From: Myxococcales bacterium
Lineage (GTDB): Bacteria > Myxococcota_C > UBA6777
Assembly: GCA_020632975.1 (NCBI GenBank)
Contig: JACKEL010000004.1
Location: 186,001 to 250,000 of the forward strand
Direction of reading: 5' to 3'
DNA: 64,000 nt
The translations under genes were made by a program, and so were the position numbers. Shown here one piece after another: positions 1 through 8,700 of this stretch. Position 1 is the first letter of the stretch. Each line of letters begins with the position of its first letter. The notes under the pieces were generated by a model. It was given only the letters and a program-made list of their open reading frames with translations, had not been told where the DNA came from and did no database searches.

Positions 1-180
1 CACACGGGCCGAACGATCGGCGATCAGAATATTTCCTAACCGTAAAGCAAGGAATATCCGCCAGAATCCTCGACGAAAGCGATCCAGTACGTGCAAAGGC
101 GTATCAAGCGACTTGGGCAAGGATGCTTGTGTGGCGTCTGTGTTTTCTGTGGTAGGGGGGAGAGGGCCGACAAGTGACAT
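1..180 (-). CDS. N-terminal part of an unrecognised protein, cut by the window edge
   Basis: Reading leftwards from an ATG at 178-180 the frame stays open for 60 codons to the edge, so only the N-terminus is visible. It starts MSLVGPLPPTTENTDATQ, a Pro/Thr-rich segment, and continues into a basic, hydrophobic stretch (residues about 35-55, with FRRGFWRIFLALRLGN). No signal peptide or known motif is evident. A weak GAGAAAAG-like ribosome site precedes the ATG. It follows the MYXO-CTERM-like gene on the same strand after 56 bases, so the two could be co-transcribed. The function cannot be assigned from this fragment. Confidence 0.45.
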   Translation of the reverse strand, partial: MSLVGPLPPTTENTDATQASLPKSLDTPLHVLDRFRRGFWRIFLALRLGNILIADRSARV

Positions 181-236
181 CGTATTCTTTTCTCGATGCG
201 ATGGGGTGGAGCGGACGAACGATGAAGTGGATTCGA

Positions 237-707
237 TTAAGAGGGGGTATCTGTGGTGTGACGAGAACGTCGAGTCAACCAAAGGCCAAGCAAAAAGAAG
301 CAGGCGAGAAGTGCGCTTGAACCGCCGCTACCAGGCCATTGGAATTGATTGCAACCACCTGTTTTGGGGGGCGTGTTTTCTTGCGCGCTACCGTCTGCGG
401 GGGTGCTTTCTTTGGCAGGGGACTCAGCCGCGGGAGACTCAGCTGCGGGAGACTCTGAAGGTGCGCCTCCTGAGGTGCATTTGACGCAGTCATATTCGAC
501 ACTTTGGGGAGGAGAACCATCTGAGTAGTCGAGTTTGGTGCATTTGGCGGACTGGCACGTTCCTTTGACACCGCTCCATTCGCAGGCATCGCCCACTGCC
601 TTTTGTTCACAAACCCCAACTTCGGGGGGAACCACATCTGCTTGGGCTGTTTGAACACCCCAAAGCCACAAACTCAAAACCATCCATACATACCATTGTT
701 TTCGCAT
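237..707 (-). CDS. secreted Cys-containing protein with a MYXO-CTERM-like C-terminal anchor
   Basis: The product of about 156 residues starts at MRKQWYVWM; an in-frame start 14 codons upstream lacks a signal-like N-terminus. A signal peptide (residues 1-24) is followed by a domain with about eight Cys and a Pro/Ser/Glu-rich spacer containing repeated ESPAA units. The C-terminus has the three-part layout of MYXO-CTERM sorting tails: a Gly-Gly-Cys motif, a hydrophobic segment (ALLACFFLLGLWL) and a basic RRSR end. In Myxococcota such tails are processed by a rhombosortase-like enzyme and the protein is surface-anchored; that step is inferred here. The biochemical role is unknown. Confidence 0.8.
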   Translation of the reverse strand: MRKQWYVWMVLSLWLWGVQTAQADVVPPEVGVCEQKAVGDACEWSGVKGTCQSAKCTKLDYSDGSPPQSVEYDCVKCTSGGAPSESPAAESPAAESPAKESTPADGSAQENTPPKTGGCNQFQWPGSGGSSALLACFFLLGLWLTRRSRHTTDTPS

Positions 708-888
708 GACTTTCTTACCTTCTCCTGCGTGGTGCGTGGGATTCCACATCTCTTTTTGTTGTTCGTTTTCACTTGGGTGCGGCTCGGATGAAGATACTGC
801 GACTTGGAGAGGCTTTCAAGTGGAGGCAAGTTTCGATGTGTGTTGTGTTTCTTTGTTGATGCAGATGATGGAAGGGGGGAGCTTTCTT

Positions 889-1806
889 TTAAGGGCGGGG
901 GTCTGCTGCGTATTTGATGTCGAAGATGTCGGGAGGAAGGGGCTCACGGCGTTGTTGCCAAAGAGCAGGGATACCCGAACGATCCGCAAGGACCACGATG
1001 CCACCAACGATAGCGCAAGTGGTATCGCGATCACCAAGGCAGGACACGGTTGTCCAGAAGGCTTCTTCGTAGTTTTCTAGGTGATAAGCCGCATTCCACA
1101 AACAAAAAGGCACGGTGTCTTGGCAAGAAACCCGCTCTCCTGCGCCTACCGCTTTGGCGACATCGCTCGATTGATGGGCGTGTTGGAAGGCGAGTGTTTC
1201 TTGTAAGCGCTCTTTGACGAGGCTTTCAGGCGTGTGGCGAATGACCTCTTCGAGCAGGTCTTGCGGTGCTGCGGTTTCTCCTTCTCCTACACGCCAAGCT
1301 AGGGCGGCCATCACTGCGGTGGCGATAGCCCCTGCTGTTGCTTCTGGATGGGCATGTGTGGGAAGCGCCGAACGACGGGCATGTTCGCATACGGCTTGCA
1401 GGTCTTCCGCAAAGTACGCTCCCAAGGGAGGGATACGCATCGCGGTGCCATTCCCAAAGGAGCCTTGCCCACCAAACATAAAGGGCGTGACTTCTTGCCA
1501 AGGACGTCCTTCTTTGAGTTGGGCGAGCAGGATGTGGGCACCCCCACCATAGCCACGTCTGTGGTTGTAACGGGCTGCAAAGCGTTGGGCCAGGGCGTCG
1601 GCTTCGATGCCACCGTCTTCAAGGAGACTTTCGACGATGCTCAAGGCCATCTCTGTATCGTCTGTGTAAGACCAAGTTCCTTCAGGGACGCGGCGTTCCA
1701 AGAGAGCGGGCAGGAAGGAGGATGCTTCCCCAAAGAATCGTTCGCCTAAAGCGTCTCCAACAGAAAGACCTTGGAGGGACAAGAGGGCACGTTCGATGGG
1801 TTGCAT
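889..1806 (-). CDS. ADP-ribosylglycohydrolase family protein
   Basis: About 305 residues. The family removes ADP-ribose from proteins or small molecules using a binuclear Mg centre. Visible motifs are GDALGE near residue 17, YTDDTEMA near 46 (the TDDT metal ligands), GNGTAMR in the middle, THAHPEA, and a late GDRDTTCAIVGG corresponding to the family GDTDT..GA motif. The ATG at 1806 was chosen because AAAGGAG lies six to seven bases upstream; a longer reading frame would begin inside the preceding gene. It lies 13 bases after the MATE transporter stop, so they probably form an operon. Whether the substrate is protein-linked ADP-ribose or a nucleotide is not visible. Confidence 0.9.
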   Translation of the reverse strand: MQPIERALLSLQGLSVGDALGERFFGEASSFLPALLERRVPEGTWSYTDDTEMALSIVESLLEDGGIEADALAQRFAARYNHRRGYGGGAHILLAQLKEGRPWQEVTPFMFGGQGSFGNGTAMRIPPLGAYFAEDLQAVCEHARRSALPTHAHPEATAGAIATAVMAALAWRVGEGETAAPQDLLEEVIRHTPESLVKERLQETLAFQHAHQSSDVAKAVGAGERVSCQDTVPFCLWNAAYHLENYEEAFWTTVSCLGDRDTTCAIVGGIVVLADRSGIPALWQQRREPLPPDIFDIKYAADPRP

Positions 1807-1819
1807 GGCGAAGGCTCCT

Positions 1820-3322
1820 TTACACGGGCTTGGGGGTTGGTTGTGGCTCTGGAGTCGCTTGGGGAGAGGGGGTCGTGTTTTTTCTCCAAAGGGGGCGCGT
1901 CCAGAGGATGCCAAGTAGTCCTGTCGCGACTTGCGCGATCATGATGGCCCAAAAGACGCCTTGAGGACCCATATAGTTCGCTCCCATCCATGCAAGGGGC
2001 ACTGCCAAGACTGGCATACGCAAAAGGGCCAAGACAGCGGCCTTGAGAGGTTGGTTGGTTGCGTTAAAGGTCGAACCACTGGCCATCATCGCGCCCGCCA
2101 GAGGATAACCCAAAGGCACGATCCACAGATAACTCAGTAGAAAAGGCACCACGCCGGGATCTTTGGAAAAGAACTTGGCGATGGGAGCCGCCAACACAAG
2201 GATCACTAGATAGGCCAGCGTGCCTCCTCCTAGCGCCATCAAGTAGCTGAAACGCAGCGCACCCGCCACGCGATCGCGGCGTTGCGCACCCCAGTTTTGC
2301 CCAACAAAAGGGCTCAATGCAGAGCTGACGCCCATAGGCACCATCAAAAAAAGCATCTCCAAGCGTCCACCCGCGCCAAAAGCTGCAACGGCTTCTTTTC
2401 CGTGGACTGCGATCATGCCCGTCAGTACGCCCAAAGAAAGAGGCGTGGCGATCTGGGTCCCCGCAGCAGGGATGCTAATCGAAAGCACCACCTTCCACGA
2501 CGCGAGGATCCCTTGGAAACACTTGCTCGAAAGGTCGATCATCTTCTCGCGCTTCGACAGGACCCACAAAGCCACCAACAAGGTTAGGGCGCGCGAAAAG
2601 ATCGTGGTAAGTGCTGCGCCAGCCAGTTCCATCCGAGGGATCGGGCCCCAACCAAAGATGAAGATCGGGTCCAAGATGATGTTGACCAACGCCGCAAAAA
2701 ACATCACCACCGCGGGGGTTCGTGTGTCTCCTGCTGCGCGTATCGCCCCGTTTCCCACCATGGGAACCACCAAAAAGACGATCCCTGTGTACCAGATCAT
2801 CATATAGTCGTGGATCCATGGGAGCGCGCTTTCATTGGCGCCAAGCATCCGAAACAAAGGGTCGATCGTAAAGAGGCCGAGCACCGCAAATCCCGCAACC
2901 ACCAACATCGAAAGCAACAGGGCGTGCGTGGTGAGTTTTTTGACGTCTTCCCAACGCCCAGAACCTATCGCTCTTGAAACCACTGAGGTCGTGCCCACAG
3001 AAAGGCCCAAAGCGATGCTCCCAACGAAAGAAACGACGGGAAACGTAAAAGAGATGGCCGCTAGTTGCGCGGTTCCAAGTTGACTGACAAAGTACGTATC
3101 GATCAAGTTCATCAACATAATCGATAGGATACCAAAGATCATCGGTCCCGCCATGCGCGTCATCGTCAACGCAATCGGGCCTTCCGTGAGTTTCGCGCGC
3201 GGTCCTTCTTTTTTGGGTGGGGAGGCGGGCTCTTCAGGGGAGGAGGGGTCTTTGGCTTCTTGATTCACTGGGGCAACCAAAGTTCCTAGAACTTCCGTTG
3301 CATCCGGACTCTCGTGGGGCAT
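1820..3322 (-). CDS. MATE family efflux transporter
   Basis: About 500 residues with twelve predicted membrane segments in two homologous halves, typical of MATE exporters that expel cationic drugs or metabolites using Na+ or H+ gradients. The start MPHESPDATEV at 3322 has GGAG upstream; a longer frame from 3376 has no ribosome site. A 45-residue Pro/Glu/Lys-rich cytosolic leader precedes the first helix, longer than usual. The first half has the characteristic GPMIFGILSIMLMNLIDTYFV and LGLSVGTTSVVSRAIGSGR segments. It is followed closely by the ADP-ribosylglycohydrolase gene. Substrate is unknown. Confidence 0.92.
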   Translation of the reverse strand: MPHESPDATEVLGTLVAPVNQEAKDPSSPEEPASPPKKEGPRAKLTEGPIALTMTRMAGPMIFGILSIMLMNLIDTYFVSQLGTAQLAAISFTFPVVSFVGSIALGLSVGTTSVVSRAIGSGRWEDVKKLTTHALLLSMLVVAGFAVLGLFTIDPLFRMLGANESALPWIHDYMMIWYTGIVFLVVPMVGNGAIRAAGDTRTPAVVMFFAALVNIILDPIFIFGWGPIPRMELAGAALTTIFSRALTLLVALWVLSKREKMIDLSSKCFQGILASWKVVLSISIPAAGTQIATPLSLGVLTGMIAVHGKEAVAAFGAGGRLEMLFLMVPMGVSSALSPFVGQNWGAQRRDRVAGALRFSYLMALGGGTLAYLVILVLAAPIAKFFSKDPGVVPFLLSYLWIVPLGYPLAGAMMASGSTFNATNQPLKAAVLALLRMPVLAVPLAWMGANYMGPQGVFWAIMIAQVATGLLGILWTRPLWRKNTTPSPQATPEPQPTPKPV

Positions 3323-3476
3323 TACATGGCTCCGTATCGTAGGAAACAATCGAACACGGTTGCCAATGTAATGCATCTCGTCGCTACACCCAAGTCACCC
3401 CTTGGGCAATGCAGCGTTTCAATTGTGGAACAGTTGGCGCCCAAACCCCCGAAAAAGCTGTCCCAACAAAGCGGCT

Positions 3477-4142
3477 CTAAAGTCGTTCCAATGGATAACC
3501 TGCCGCTTTCCACTCCGCAACGCCCGCGTCCAACCAACGCGCTTTGTAGCCTTTGTCCTGCAAACGGTGCACAACGTCCACTGAAACAACACAGTAAGGA
3601 CCCCGACAATACGCCACGATCTCTTGGTCCGTGGGCAGCGCCTCCAACTGTGTGTCCAGATCTTCCGCTGGCATAGAACGCGCCCCTGGAAGATGGCCCG
3701 CTGTGTACTCACTCGACTCGCGCAAGTCCAACAACAAAACGTCCCCCCGCTCCACACGTTCCATCAAGGTTGGGGCGTCCAACTCCGCGATGCTTTGGGG
3801 CTCTTCGTGGAACAGTCGCTTGGCTTCTCTTACCTCAGGCAGTTGCACAGCTGCAAGTTCCCGTAATGAAACCCAAAAACGCACAACCTCGTCGCTTGCC
3901 AAGTTGTACACCACATAACGACCGCGCTTGTCTCCCTCCACCAGATGCGCTTGTCGCAAGACCTTCAAGTGAGCACTCGTTGCTGCAACACTTTGCGACG
4001 TTGCCTCTGCAAGATCCTCAACACTCTTCTCCCCCTGACACAACAGGTTCAGGATGCGTAAACGACGATCACTCGAGAGCGCTTGCCCTATCCTCGCGAA
4101 GTTTTGGTACAATCGCTCCCTCACATCTTCCATGTTTTCCAT
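3477..4142 (-). CDS. ArsR-family regulator fused to a rhodanese domain
   Basis: 221 residues. Residues 15-95 are an ArsR winged helix-turn-helix (LRILNLLCQGEKSVEDLAEA, then SVAATSAHLKVLRQAHLV). Residues 125-218 are a rhodanese domain with LLLDLRESSEYTAGHLPGA and an active-site loop C179-R-G-P-Y-C184, so the catalytic Cys is present. In known fusions of this type the rhodanese half senses or handles sulfane sulfur while the HTH represses nearby genes. The start has a strong AAGGAGGTGAG ribosome site. It is divergent from the barrel protein at 4242, which is the likely regulated neighbour. Confidence 0.93.
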   Translation of the reverse strand: MENMEDVRERLYQNFARIGQALSSDRRLRILNLLCQGEKSVEDLAEATSQSVAATSAHLKVLRQAHLVEGDKRGRYVVYNLASDEVVRFWVSLRELAAVQLPEVREAKRLFHEEPQSIAELDAPTLMERVERGDVLLLDLRESSEYTAGHLPGARSMPAEDLDTQLEALPTDQEIVAYCRGPYCVVSVDVVHRLQDKGYKARWLDAGVAEWKAAGYPLERL

Positions 4143-4176
4143 CTCTCACCTCCTTGGTCTGTCTCTTGCAAAAATA

Positions 4177-4194
4177 TTCAAACAATTGTTTAAC
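4177..4194. promoter_or_regulatory. candidate ArsR operator between divergent genes
   Basis: The only strong symmetry in the 99-base gap between the ArsR-rhodanese gene and the barrel gene is the perfect palindrome AAACAATTGTTT (4180-4191), flanked by TTC and AAC, in an AT-rich stretch. ArsR dimers usually bind AT-rich inverted repeats close to their own promoter, so this is the best operator candidate. No convincing -35/-10 pair was found for either gene, so the promoter positions remain open. Confidence 0.4.
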
Positions 4195-4241
4195 TATTAG
4201 TTCAAGATGAACGATTACGCAAGACAGTAAAGGAGGACGCG

Positions 4242-5777
4242 ATGCAACATCTGATGCGCCTGTCTTGGAAGATTTTGTTTTTTATGGTCTTTTTGTTTTC
4301 TTTTCATGGGGTCGCTTCGCCTCCCAAAGAAGAACAAGGCCCTCAAAAAGGGGTGCTTTGTGCGTCGAAGGATGTATCGCGTTGCGAAACGTTGCATCAT
4401 GGTGAAACATCGCAGGCGCCTCGTCCACGTGGTTTTCAAGTGAAGTACCGTCGAGGGCATGGGTTGGAGATGGACCTGTTGGGGGACGGTCATTGGGTGC
4501 TGCGTGTGGGGGCGGACATCTATGCGCGACCTGAGATCCACGTCAACCGTGGAGACTTTTCGTGGGCGAAGAACGACAAGGATGAGTACGTTGCATCGCG
4601 CATGCGACTCAATGTTGAGTTTTTGGCGATGAAGCACTTTGGCTTTCGTTTGGGGGCGCAAGATGCTCGTTATTGGGGGAATTCCTTGGGGTCTGAGGGC
4701 GGATTTATCCGCTTTTCGCCAGACTATGATGTGCAACTTCATCGCGAAGTGTTCTTGGGGCCTTCGTTTTTTGAAGGATACCTTTTCATCGATCGCCCTT
4801 ATGGTCTTCCCTTTCGCTTGGAGGCGGGGCGCAAAGAGCTGAATTATGGGGAAGGTTTCGTCTTGGGAGCACCCCAGTACATCCCACAAGGCCAAAGCTT
4901 TGATCAACTGATGTTGCGATGGTTTCTGGGGCCTGTGGAAGTCGACATGATGTGGCTAAAGATCCGAGAAAGTCTCATTATCTCGGATACATCGACATGT
5001 ACAGATGGATGCTTTTTCGATGGAGACGATCTCTACGGGATCTACGCGACCTATCATCCTCGACGTGACATGAAAGTCGAGCTTTATGGGATGTTTTTTC
5101 TTCGCTCTCCACGAACAGGGGAACCTTTGGAGATGCAGCAGATCGGCTATGTTGGCGCACGTTACGGGGTGATCAATCCTCGATGGCATATCAGCTTGGA
5201 GTTTGTTGGACAGTTTGGTCGCTATCGACAAAAGACTTTGCTGGCATTTTCGGGTTGGCAAAAGCTCGCCTACACCTTCCAAAATCCCCTGCGTCCCTTT
5301 GTTGGGTTTCAGTTGATGTTTGCTTCGGGGGATGGGAACCCCAACGATGACACGGACAATAACTTTGTGCCATTGTTTCCAAAACGCCGATACTTCTATG
5401 GGTTTATCAATTTGTTAGGGGCCAGCAACATCGTGCAACCGATGGTCGATGTAGGGTTCCATCCCCACAAAGACGTGCGCCTCTCTCTCGAAGCACGTTT
5501 CTCGATGAAGTGGTCTGCCAAAAGCCCCTTTATCAATGGTGGGGGTCATGCTCCTATCTTGGCCGATTCTACAGGGGCTAGCGGTCAGGCCCTTGGATGG
5601 GAGATGGGGATGCGCGTGACGTGGCAGCCTGTTCCTTTCTTCCATATCGACCTCACAGGGGCCGTCTTTGTACCGCAAGCAGGTGGTATCCTTTCGAAGC
5701 TTAGCCAAGAGGCCAATAGCGTCCTTGGCCAAGATCCCGCGCTTCTCGGATTTGTATGGATGTGGATGCGTTTATAA
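4242..5777 (+). CDS. putative outer-membrane beta-barrel (porin-like) protein
   Basis: 511 residues. A signal peptide (LFFMVFLFSFHGVAS, cleavage near residue 26) is followed by a long region of alternating polar and aromatic residues with many short amphipathic strands ending in Gly/Asp turns, as in outer-membrane barrels of about 16-18 strands. AAAGGAGG lies seven bases before the ATG. No TonB box, plug or OmpA domain is visible, and the last residue is Leu rather than the usual Phe. The gene is divergent from an ArsR-rhodanese regulator, suggesting expression tied to metal or sulfur stress. The palindromic array just behind the stop probably ends its transcript. Confidence 0.7.
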   Translation: MQHLMRLSWKILFFMVFLFSFHGVASPPKEEQGPQKGVLCASKDVSRCETLHHGETSQAPRPRGFQVKYRRGHGLEMDLLGDGHWVLRVGADIYARPEIHVNRGDFSWAKNDKDEYVASRMRLNVEFLAMKHFGFRLGAQDARYWGNSLGSEGGFIRFSPDYDVQLHREVFLGPSFFEGYLFIDRPYGLPFRLEAGRKELNYGEGFVLGAPQYIPQGQSFDQLMLRWFLGPVEVDMMWLKIRESLIISDTSTCTDGCFFDGDDLYGIYATYHPRRDMKVELYGMFFLRSPRTGEPLEMQQIGYVGARYGVINPRWHISLEFVGQFGRYRQKTLLAFSGWQKLAYTFQNPLRPFVGFQLMFASGDGNPNDDTDNNFVPLFPKRRYFYGFINLLGASNIVQPMVDVGFHPHKDVRLSLEARFSMKWSAKSPFINGGGHAPILADSTGASGQALGWEMGMRVTWQPVPFFHIDLTGAVFVPQAGGILSKLSQEANSVLGQDPALLGFVWMWMRL

Positions 5778-6081
5778 AAGGCGGGGAATTCGGGATATTC
5801 TGGGGCGGCCACGGAGGGCCGCCCGTAAAAGGCGGGGAATTCAGGATATATTCTGGGGCGGCCATGGAAGGCCGCCCGTAAAAGGCGAGAAATTCAGGAT
5901 ATATTCTGGGGCGGCCATGGAAGGCCGCCCGTAAAAAACGGGAATTCAGGATATATTCTGGGGCGGCCACGGAGGGCCGCCCGTAAAAAGGAAATCCGGG
6001 ATATATCCGAGGCGGCCATGGAAGGCCGCCCGATAAAATTCAGGATATATCTGGGGCGGCCATGGAGGGCCGCCCGATAAA
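5776..6081. repeat. tandem array of six palindrome-bearing units
   Basis: Six units of about 44-53 bases each consist of an AT-rich spacer (AAAAGGCGGGAATTCAGGAT-like, then ATATTCT) and a near-perfect palindrome of the type GGCGGCCATGGAAGGCCGCC. The palindromes lie at about 5802-5825, 5855-5878, 5908-5931, 5960-5983, 6010-6032 and 6053-6075. Variation between units is small: CATGG versus CACGG in the centre, and progressively shortened spacers in units 5 and 6. The array fills the gap between two convergent genes and could fold as strong hairpins on either strand, so it may act as a two-way terminator. Related palindromes occur near 44.37-44.46 kb and more loosely near 10.5 kb. Confidence 0.9.
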
Positions 6082-6093
6082 AGGAATCTATAA

Positions 6094-7497
6094 TTATTGA
6101 TTTTTAGCGTTTGGGGTAGGCGTCGCGAAGTTTTGGAGGGTATCTCCGCCGTCGGGGAGTCGGCCGTAGGACTCTCCGTCGGGGAGGCTGGTCCAAGAGA
6201 CCTTGTCGATTTCTTTGCCTTTTGCGTCGTAGATTGCGAGGCTTTCAGTGGATTTGAAGTTGAATCCAAAGTCGATATCTTTGAGTTGGAAGACCATATA
6301 GCCACCAGCAGGGATCTTTTTGCCGGCGGGGAATTTTTGTTGGGTGGTGGCATCGTCGGGGGTATCGGTCGCGGTGTAGTCTGTGAGGTCGATTTCTTTG
6401 CTGGTTCCGTTGTAAAGCTCGAACCAGTCGGGATCTCCAGAAGCGAAGATCTCATTGATGACCAACTTCCCTTCAGGGGTGTTTTGGTCTTTGTTTTCGG
6501 CGCCTTGGGTGGGATCTGTGACTTTCCATGTTCCTTGTTCGTCTCCGTTGGGGATGCGGCTATAGGACTTACCATCGGGGAGGTCGGTCCATTCGACTTT
6601 TGCGACAGGGTTACCTTTTGCGTCGTAGATCGCGAGAGCTTCGGAGGAACCGAACTTAAAGCTGAAGTCTTTCCCATCCAGTTCAAAGATCATGTAGCCA
6701 CCAGGGGGGATCTTTTTGCCAGCGGGGAATTTCTGTTGGGTGGTGGCATCGTCGGGGGTGTCGGTTGCGGTGTAATCCGTGAGGTCAAGCTCTCCGTTCC
6801 CTGCGTTGTAGATCTCGAACCAGTCAGGGCTACCAGAGGCAAATATCTCGTTGATGACCAACTTTCCTTGGGGTGGGGGTTGTGTCTCGTTGTCTTTGTT
6901 GGCTGCGCCTGGCGTGGGGGTATTGAGGGTCTTAAAATCGCCCGTGAGGTCGGGGATACGGCCAAAGCTTTTTCCTGTAGGGGAGTCGCCATCTTTCCAC
7001 TTGAGGATCGCGACAACTTCTCCTTTGGGGTTGAAGATCGCGAGTTCTTCGTCGCTTCCAAGTTTGAATCCAGGCCAAGCATCTGTGAACTCGATGCTTT
7101 TGTATTCTCCTGGCTGAAGCATTGTTCCTGCGGGGAACTTGGTGCGTTTTTGTGGATCAGAGGGGGCGTCTGAGATGGTGTATTCAGAAAGGTCGATGGC
7201 TTGGGTTCCTTTGTTGTACAGCTCGCACCAGTCGTTGGGATCGCCTTTTGCGTTGATCTCATTGATGATTAGGTCGCTGGCTACGGGGGTGAGATCCACG
7301 ACGACTTCGGGCTGTCCTTCAGTCGTTGTATCAGGCGAAGCATCGGGGGTTGTGTCAGGTTGCGTGGTTTCGCTGCTACCATCTAGGACTTTTTCTGTTG
7401 CGGTTTCTGCGGTGGGTTCGGCACTTTTGGCACCGCTACAGTTGATTTGCGTGAGAAGAAGGCTGCTTACAAAGAAAAAAAGACAAAACTTACGCAT
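6094..7497 (-). CDS. secreted lipoprotein-like protein with three lamin-tail domains
   Basis: 467 residues. The ATG at 7497 has AGGAG six bases upstream. A signal peptide ends in LTQINC, a non-ideal lipobox, so lipid attachment is likely but not certain. A Thr/Asp/Glu linker (about residues 25-75) precedes three lamin-tail (LTD) domains, each beginning with a LxINEIxAxGxPxxWxELYN-like motif and ending with a short GxxxxDxxxPTPGAxN tail. LTD domains are all-beta, immunoglobulin-like modules often found on secreted or surface proteins. Domains two and three are very alike (both contain LTDYTATDTPDDATTQQKFP), so one arose by recent duplication. It is last in a run with the barrel and DUF2252 genes. 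Confidence 0.9.
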   Translation of the reverse strand: MRKFCLFFFVSSLLLTQINCSGAKSAEPTAETATEKVLDGSSETTQPDTTPDASPDTTTEGQPEVVVDLTPVASDLIINEINAKGDPNDWCELYNKGTQAIDLSEYTISDAPSDPQKRTKFPAGTMLQPGEYKSIEFTDAWPGFKLGSDEELAIFNPKGEVVAILKWKDGDSPTGKSFGRIPDLTGDFKTLNTPTPGAANKDNETQPPPQGKLVINEIFASGSPDWFEIYNAGNGELDLTDYTATDTPDDATTQQKFPAGKKIPPGGYMIFELDGKDFSFKFGSSEALAIYDAKGNPVAKVEWTDLPDGKSYSRIPNGDEQGTWKVTDPTQGAENKDQNTPEGKLVINEIFASGDPDWFELYNGTSKEIDLTDYTATDTPDDATTQQKFPAGKKIPAGGYMVFQLKDIDFGFNFKSTESLAIYDAKGKEIDKVSWTSLPDGESYGRLPDGGDTLQNFATPTPNAKNQ

Positions 7498-7544
7498 CAA
7501 GATCTCCTAAAAACTCCTCGCAAGAGACGAGGATAAGGGGGATT

Positions 7545-8699
7545 CTAGCTATGTGGTAAAGGTTTGTGATTGAAGCGAGCATCCAGATAGATAGAGAGCA
7601 ACACCATGACGCGGTGGGCTTCTGCGACTTGCGGGACTCCAGGAAGCGGCATCGCGTTTTTCCCTTGTGTTTCGTATTGATAAGCGAGATACAAGCGGAA
7701 GCGTTGGTTGCCTTGGAACATCTGAGCATCCAAAAAGTCCGAGTAGAGGCCCACAGAGACACGTTGGCGGATGGCCTCTTCGATCTCCACATTGGTGTTT
7801 TGTCGATCGTATCGAACGAATGCGCCGATCCATCGCGTTCCAAACGAGCCTCTTGCCCAAACCCCCAGTCCATCCGCGACGCGATCCGCAAGATTGGACC
7901 AACCCATCGCGTAGATGTATTCGAGTCCTATGTCGAGATGGCGGCTGGTAAAAGTCGCGGCGGTTGCGATGCGGTGGTTTCTTGCGCTACCTGTCCCAAT
8001 GGAGCCGTCGCGGTAGGCTGCATGAATGCTGATCTCTGCGTTGTCTCCCCAGAGCTTGAGGGGGTTTTTGAGGAAGCGCAAAGGCAAGATGCTCAACACG
8101 ACGGTCGAGTTTTTTCCGTTGTTTTGCTCTGCACGGTTGAGTCCTTCGCCGTTGGTCAAGGAAAATCCAACTTGGATGGCACCGCGTAAAGCGCGAAAGT
8201 GGACAGAGGCCCCCAAGTCAGACTGCTCGAAAAAGTCGCCACTTTCGCTCAACAAGGCGCGCAGACCACGCATACGGTAATGAGGGCGTACTGCATCGAT
8301 CCAAGGGTCGGGGATCAGGCCAAAACGCCCTTCCAGCCAGCCGATCCAAAGATAATATCGAGCGTAGCCCCAAGCGCGTTGTAAGCGCAGGATGTAGGAG
8401 TCTCCGTCGATTCCAAAGAGGCTTTGTGGTTGCGCTGAACGCAAGATCTCGAAACGCAAGCTCACACCAACATAATGTGACCAGCCCGCATCCAAACCCA
8501 AGACAGACTCGTGTACTTCAAACTCATTGAAGTCTTGGTTGGGGAGCCAAGTCGCATGAAAACTTGGGAAGGTACGTCCCATCAAACGCAGATGGATGTC
8601 TTGTAAGAAATTGTCTTTCTTGGTTTCTGCGGGAGCAGAAAATACAAGGCCTTGAAAAAGAAAGAAAGTACAAAGAAAAAATAGGCAACGTGTCATCAT
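7545..8699 (-). CDS. putative outer-membrane beta-barrel protein
   Basis: About 384 residues from an ATG pair at 8694-8699, one base after the DUF2252 stop, so the genes are translationally coupled. Longer in-frame starts would lie inside DUF2252 and encode a non-signal-like, Lys/Ser-rich stretch, so they were rejected. The signal peptide MMTRCLFFLCTFFLFQGLVF ends near SAPA. The rest shows amphipathic beta-strands with aromatic girdles (for example YARYYLWIGWLEGRFGLIPD), as in outer-membrane barrels. No family-specific motif was recognised. It may be the outer-membrane partner of the lipoprotein encoded just upstream. Confidence 0.75.
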   Translation of the reverse strand: MMTRCLFFLCTFFLFQGLVFSAPAETKKDNFLQDIHLRLMGRTFPSFHATWLPNQDFNEFEVHESVLGLDAGWSHYVGVSLRFEILRSAQPQSLFGIDGDSYILRLQRAWGYARYYLWIGWLEGRFGLIPDPWIDAVRPHYRMRGLRALLSESGDFFEQSDLGASVHFRALRGAIQVGFSLTNGEGLNRAEQNNGKNSTVVLSILPLRFLKNPLKLWGDNAEISIHAAYRDGSIGTGSARNHRIATAATFTSRHLDIGLEYIYAMGWSNLADRVADGLGVWARGSFGTRWIGAFVRYDRQNTNVEIEEAIRQRVSVGLYSDFLDAQMFQGNQRFRLYLAYQYETQGKNAMPLPGVPQVAEAHRVMVLLSIYLDARFNHKPLPHS

Positions 8700-8700
8700 C

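Noticed and set aside
5776..6081. Possible CRISPR array
   Set aside because: The spacers are not unique: each inter-palindrome segment is also conserved, the repeats are long palindromes, and no cas gene is near.
5701..6686. Minus-strand frames over the palindromic array encoding GGPPWPP-like repeats
   Set aside because: They are translations of the tandem repeats and of the lamin-tail gene in another frame; no start signal or conservation is visible.
6097..7173. Long open frame (358 codons) on the plus strand, antisense to the lamin-tail gene
   Set aside because: It mirrors a well-supported gene with domain homology, has no ribosome site and no recognisable motif; repeated lamin-tail codons generate it.
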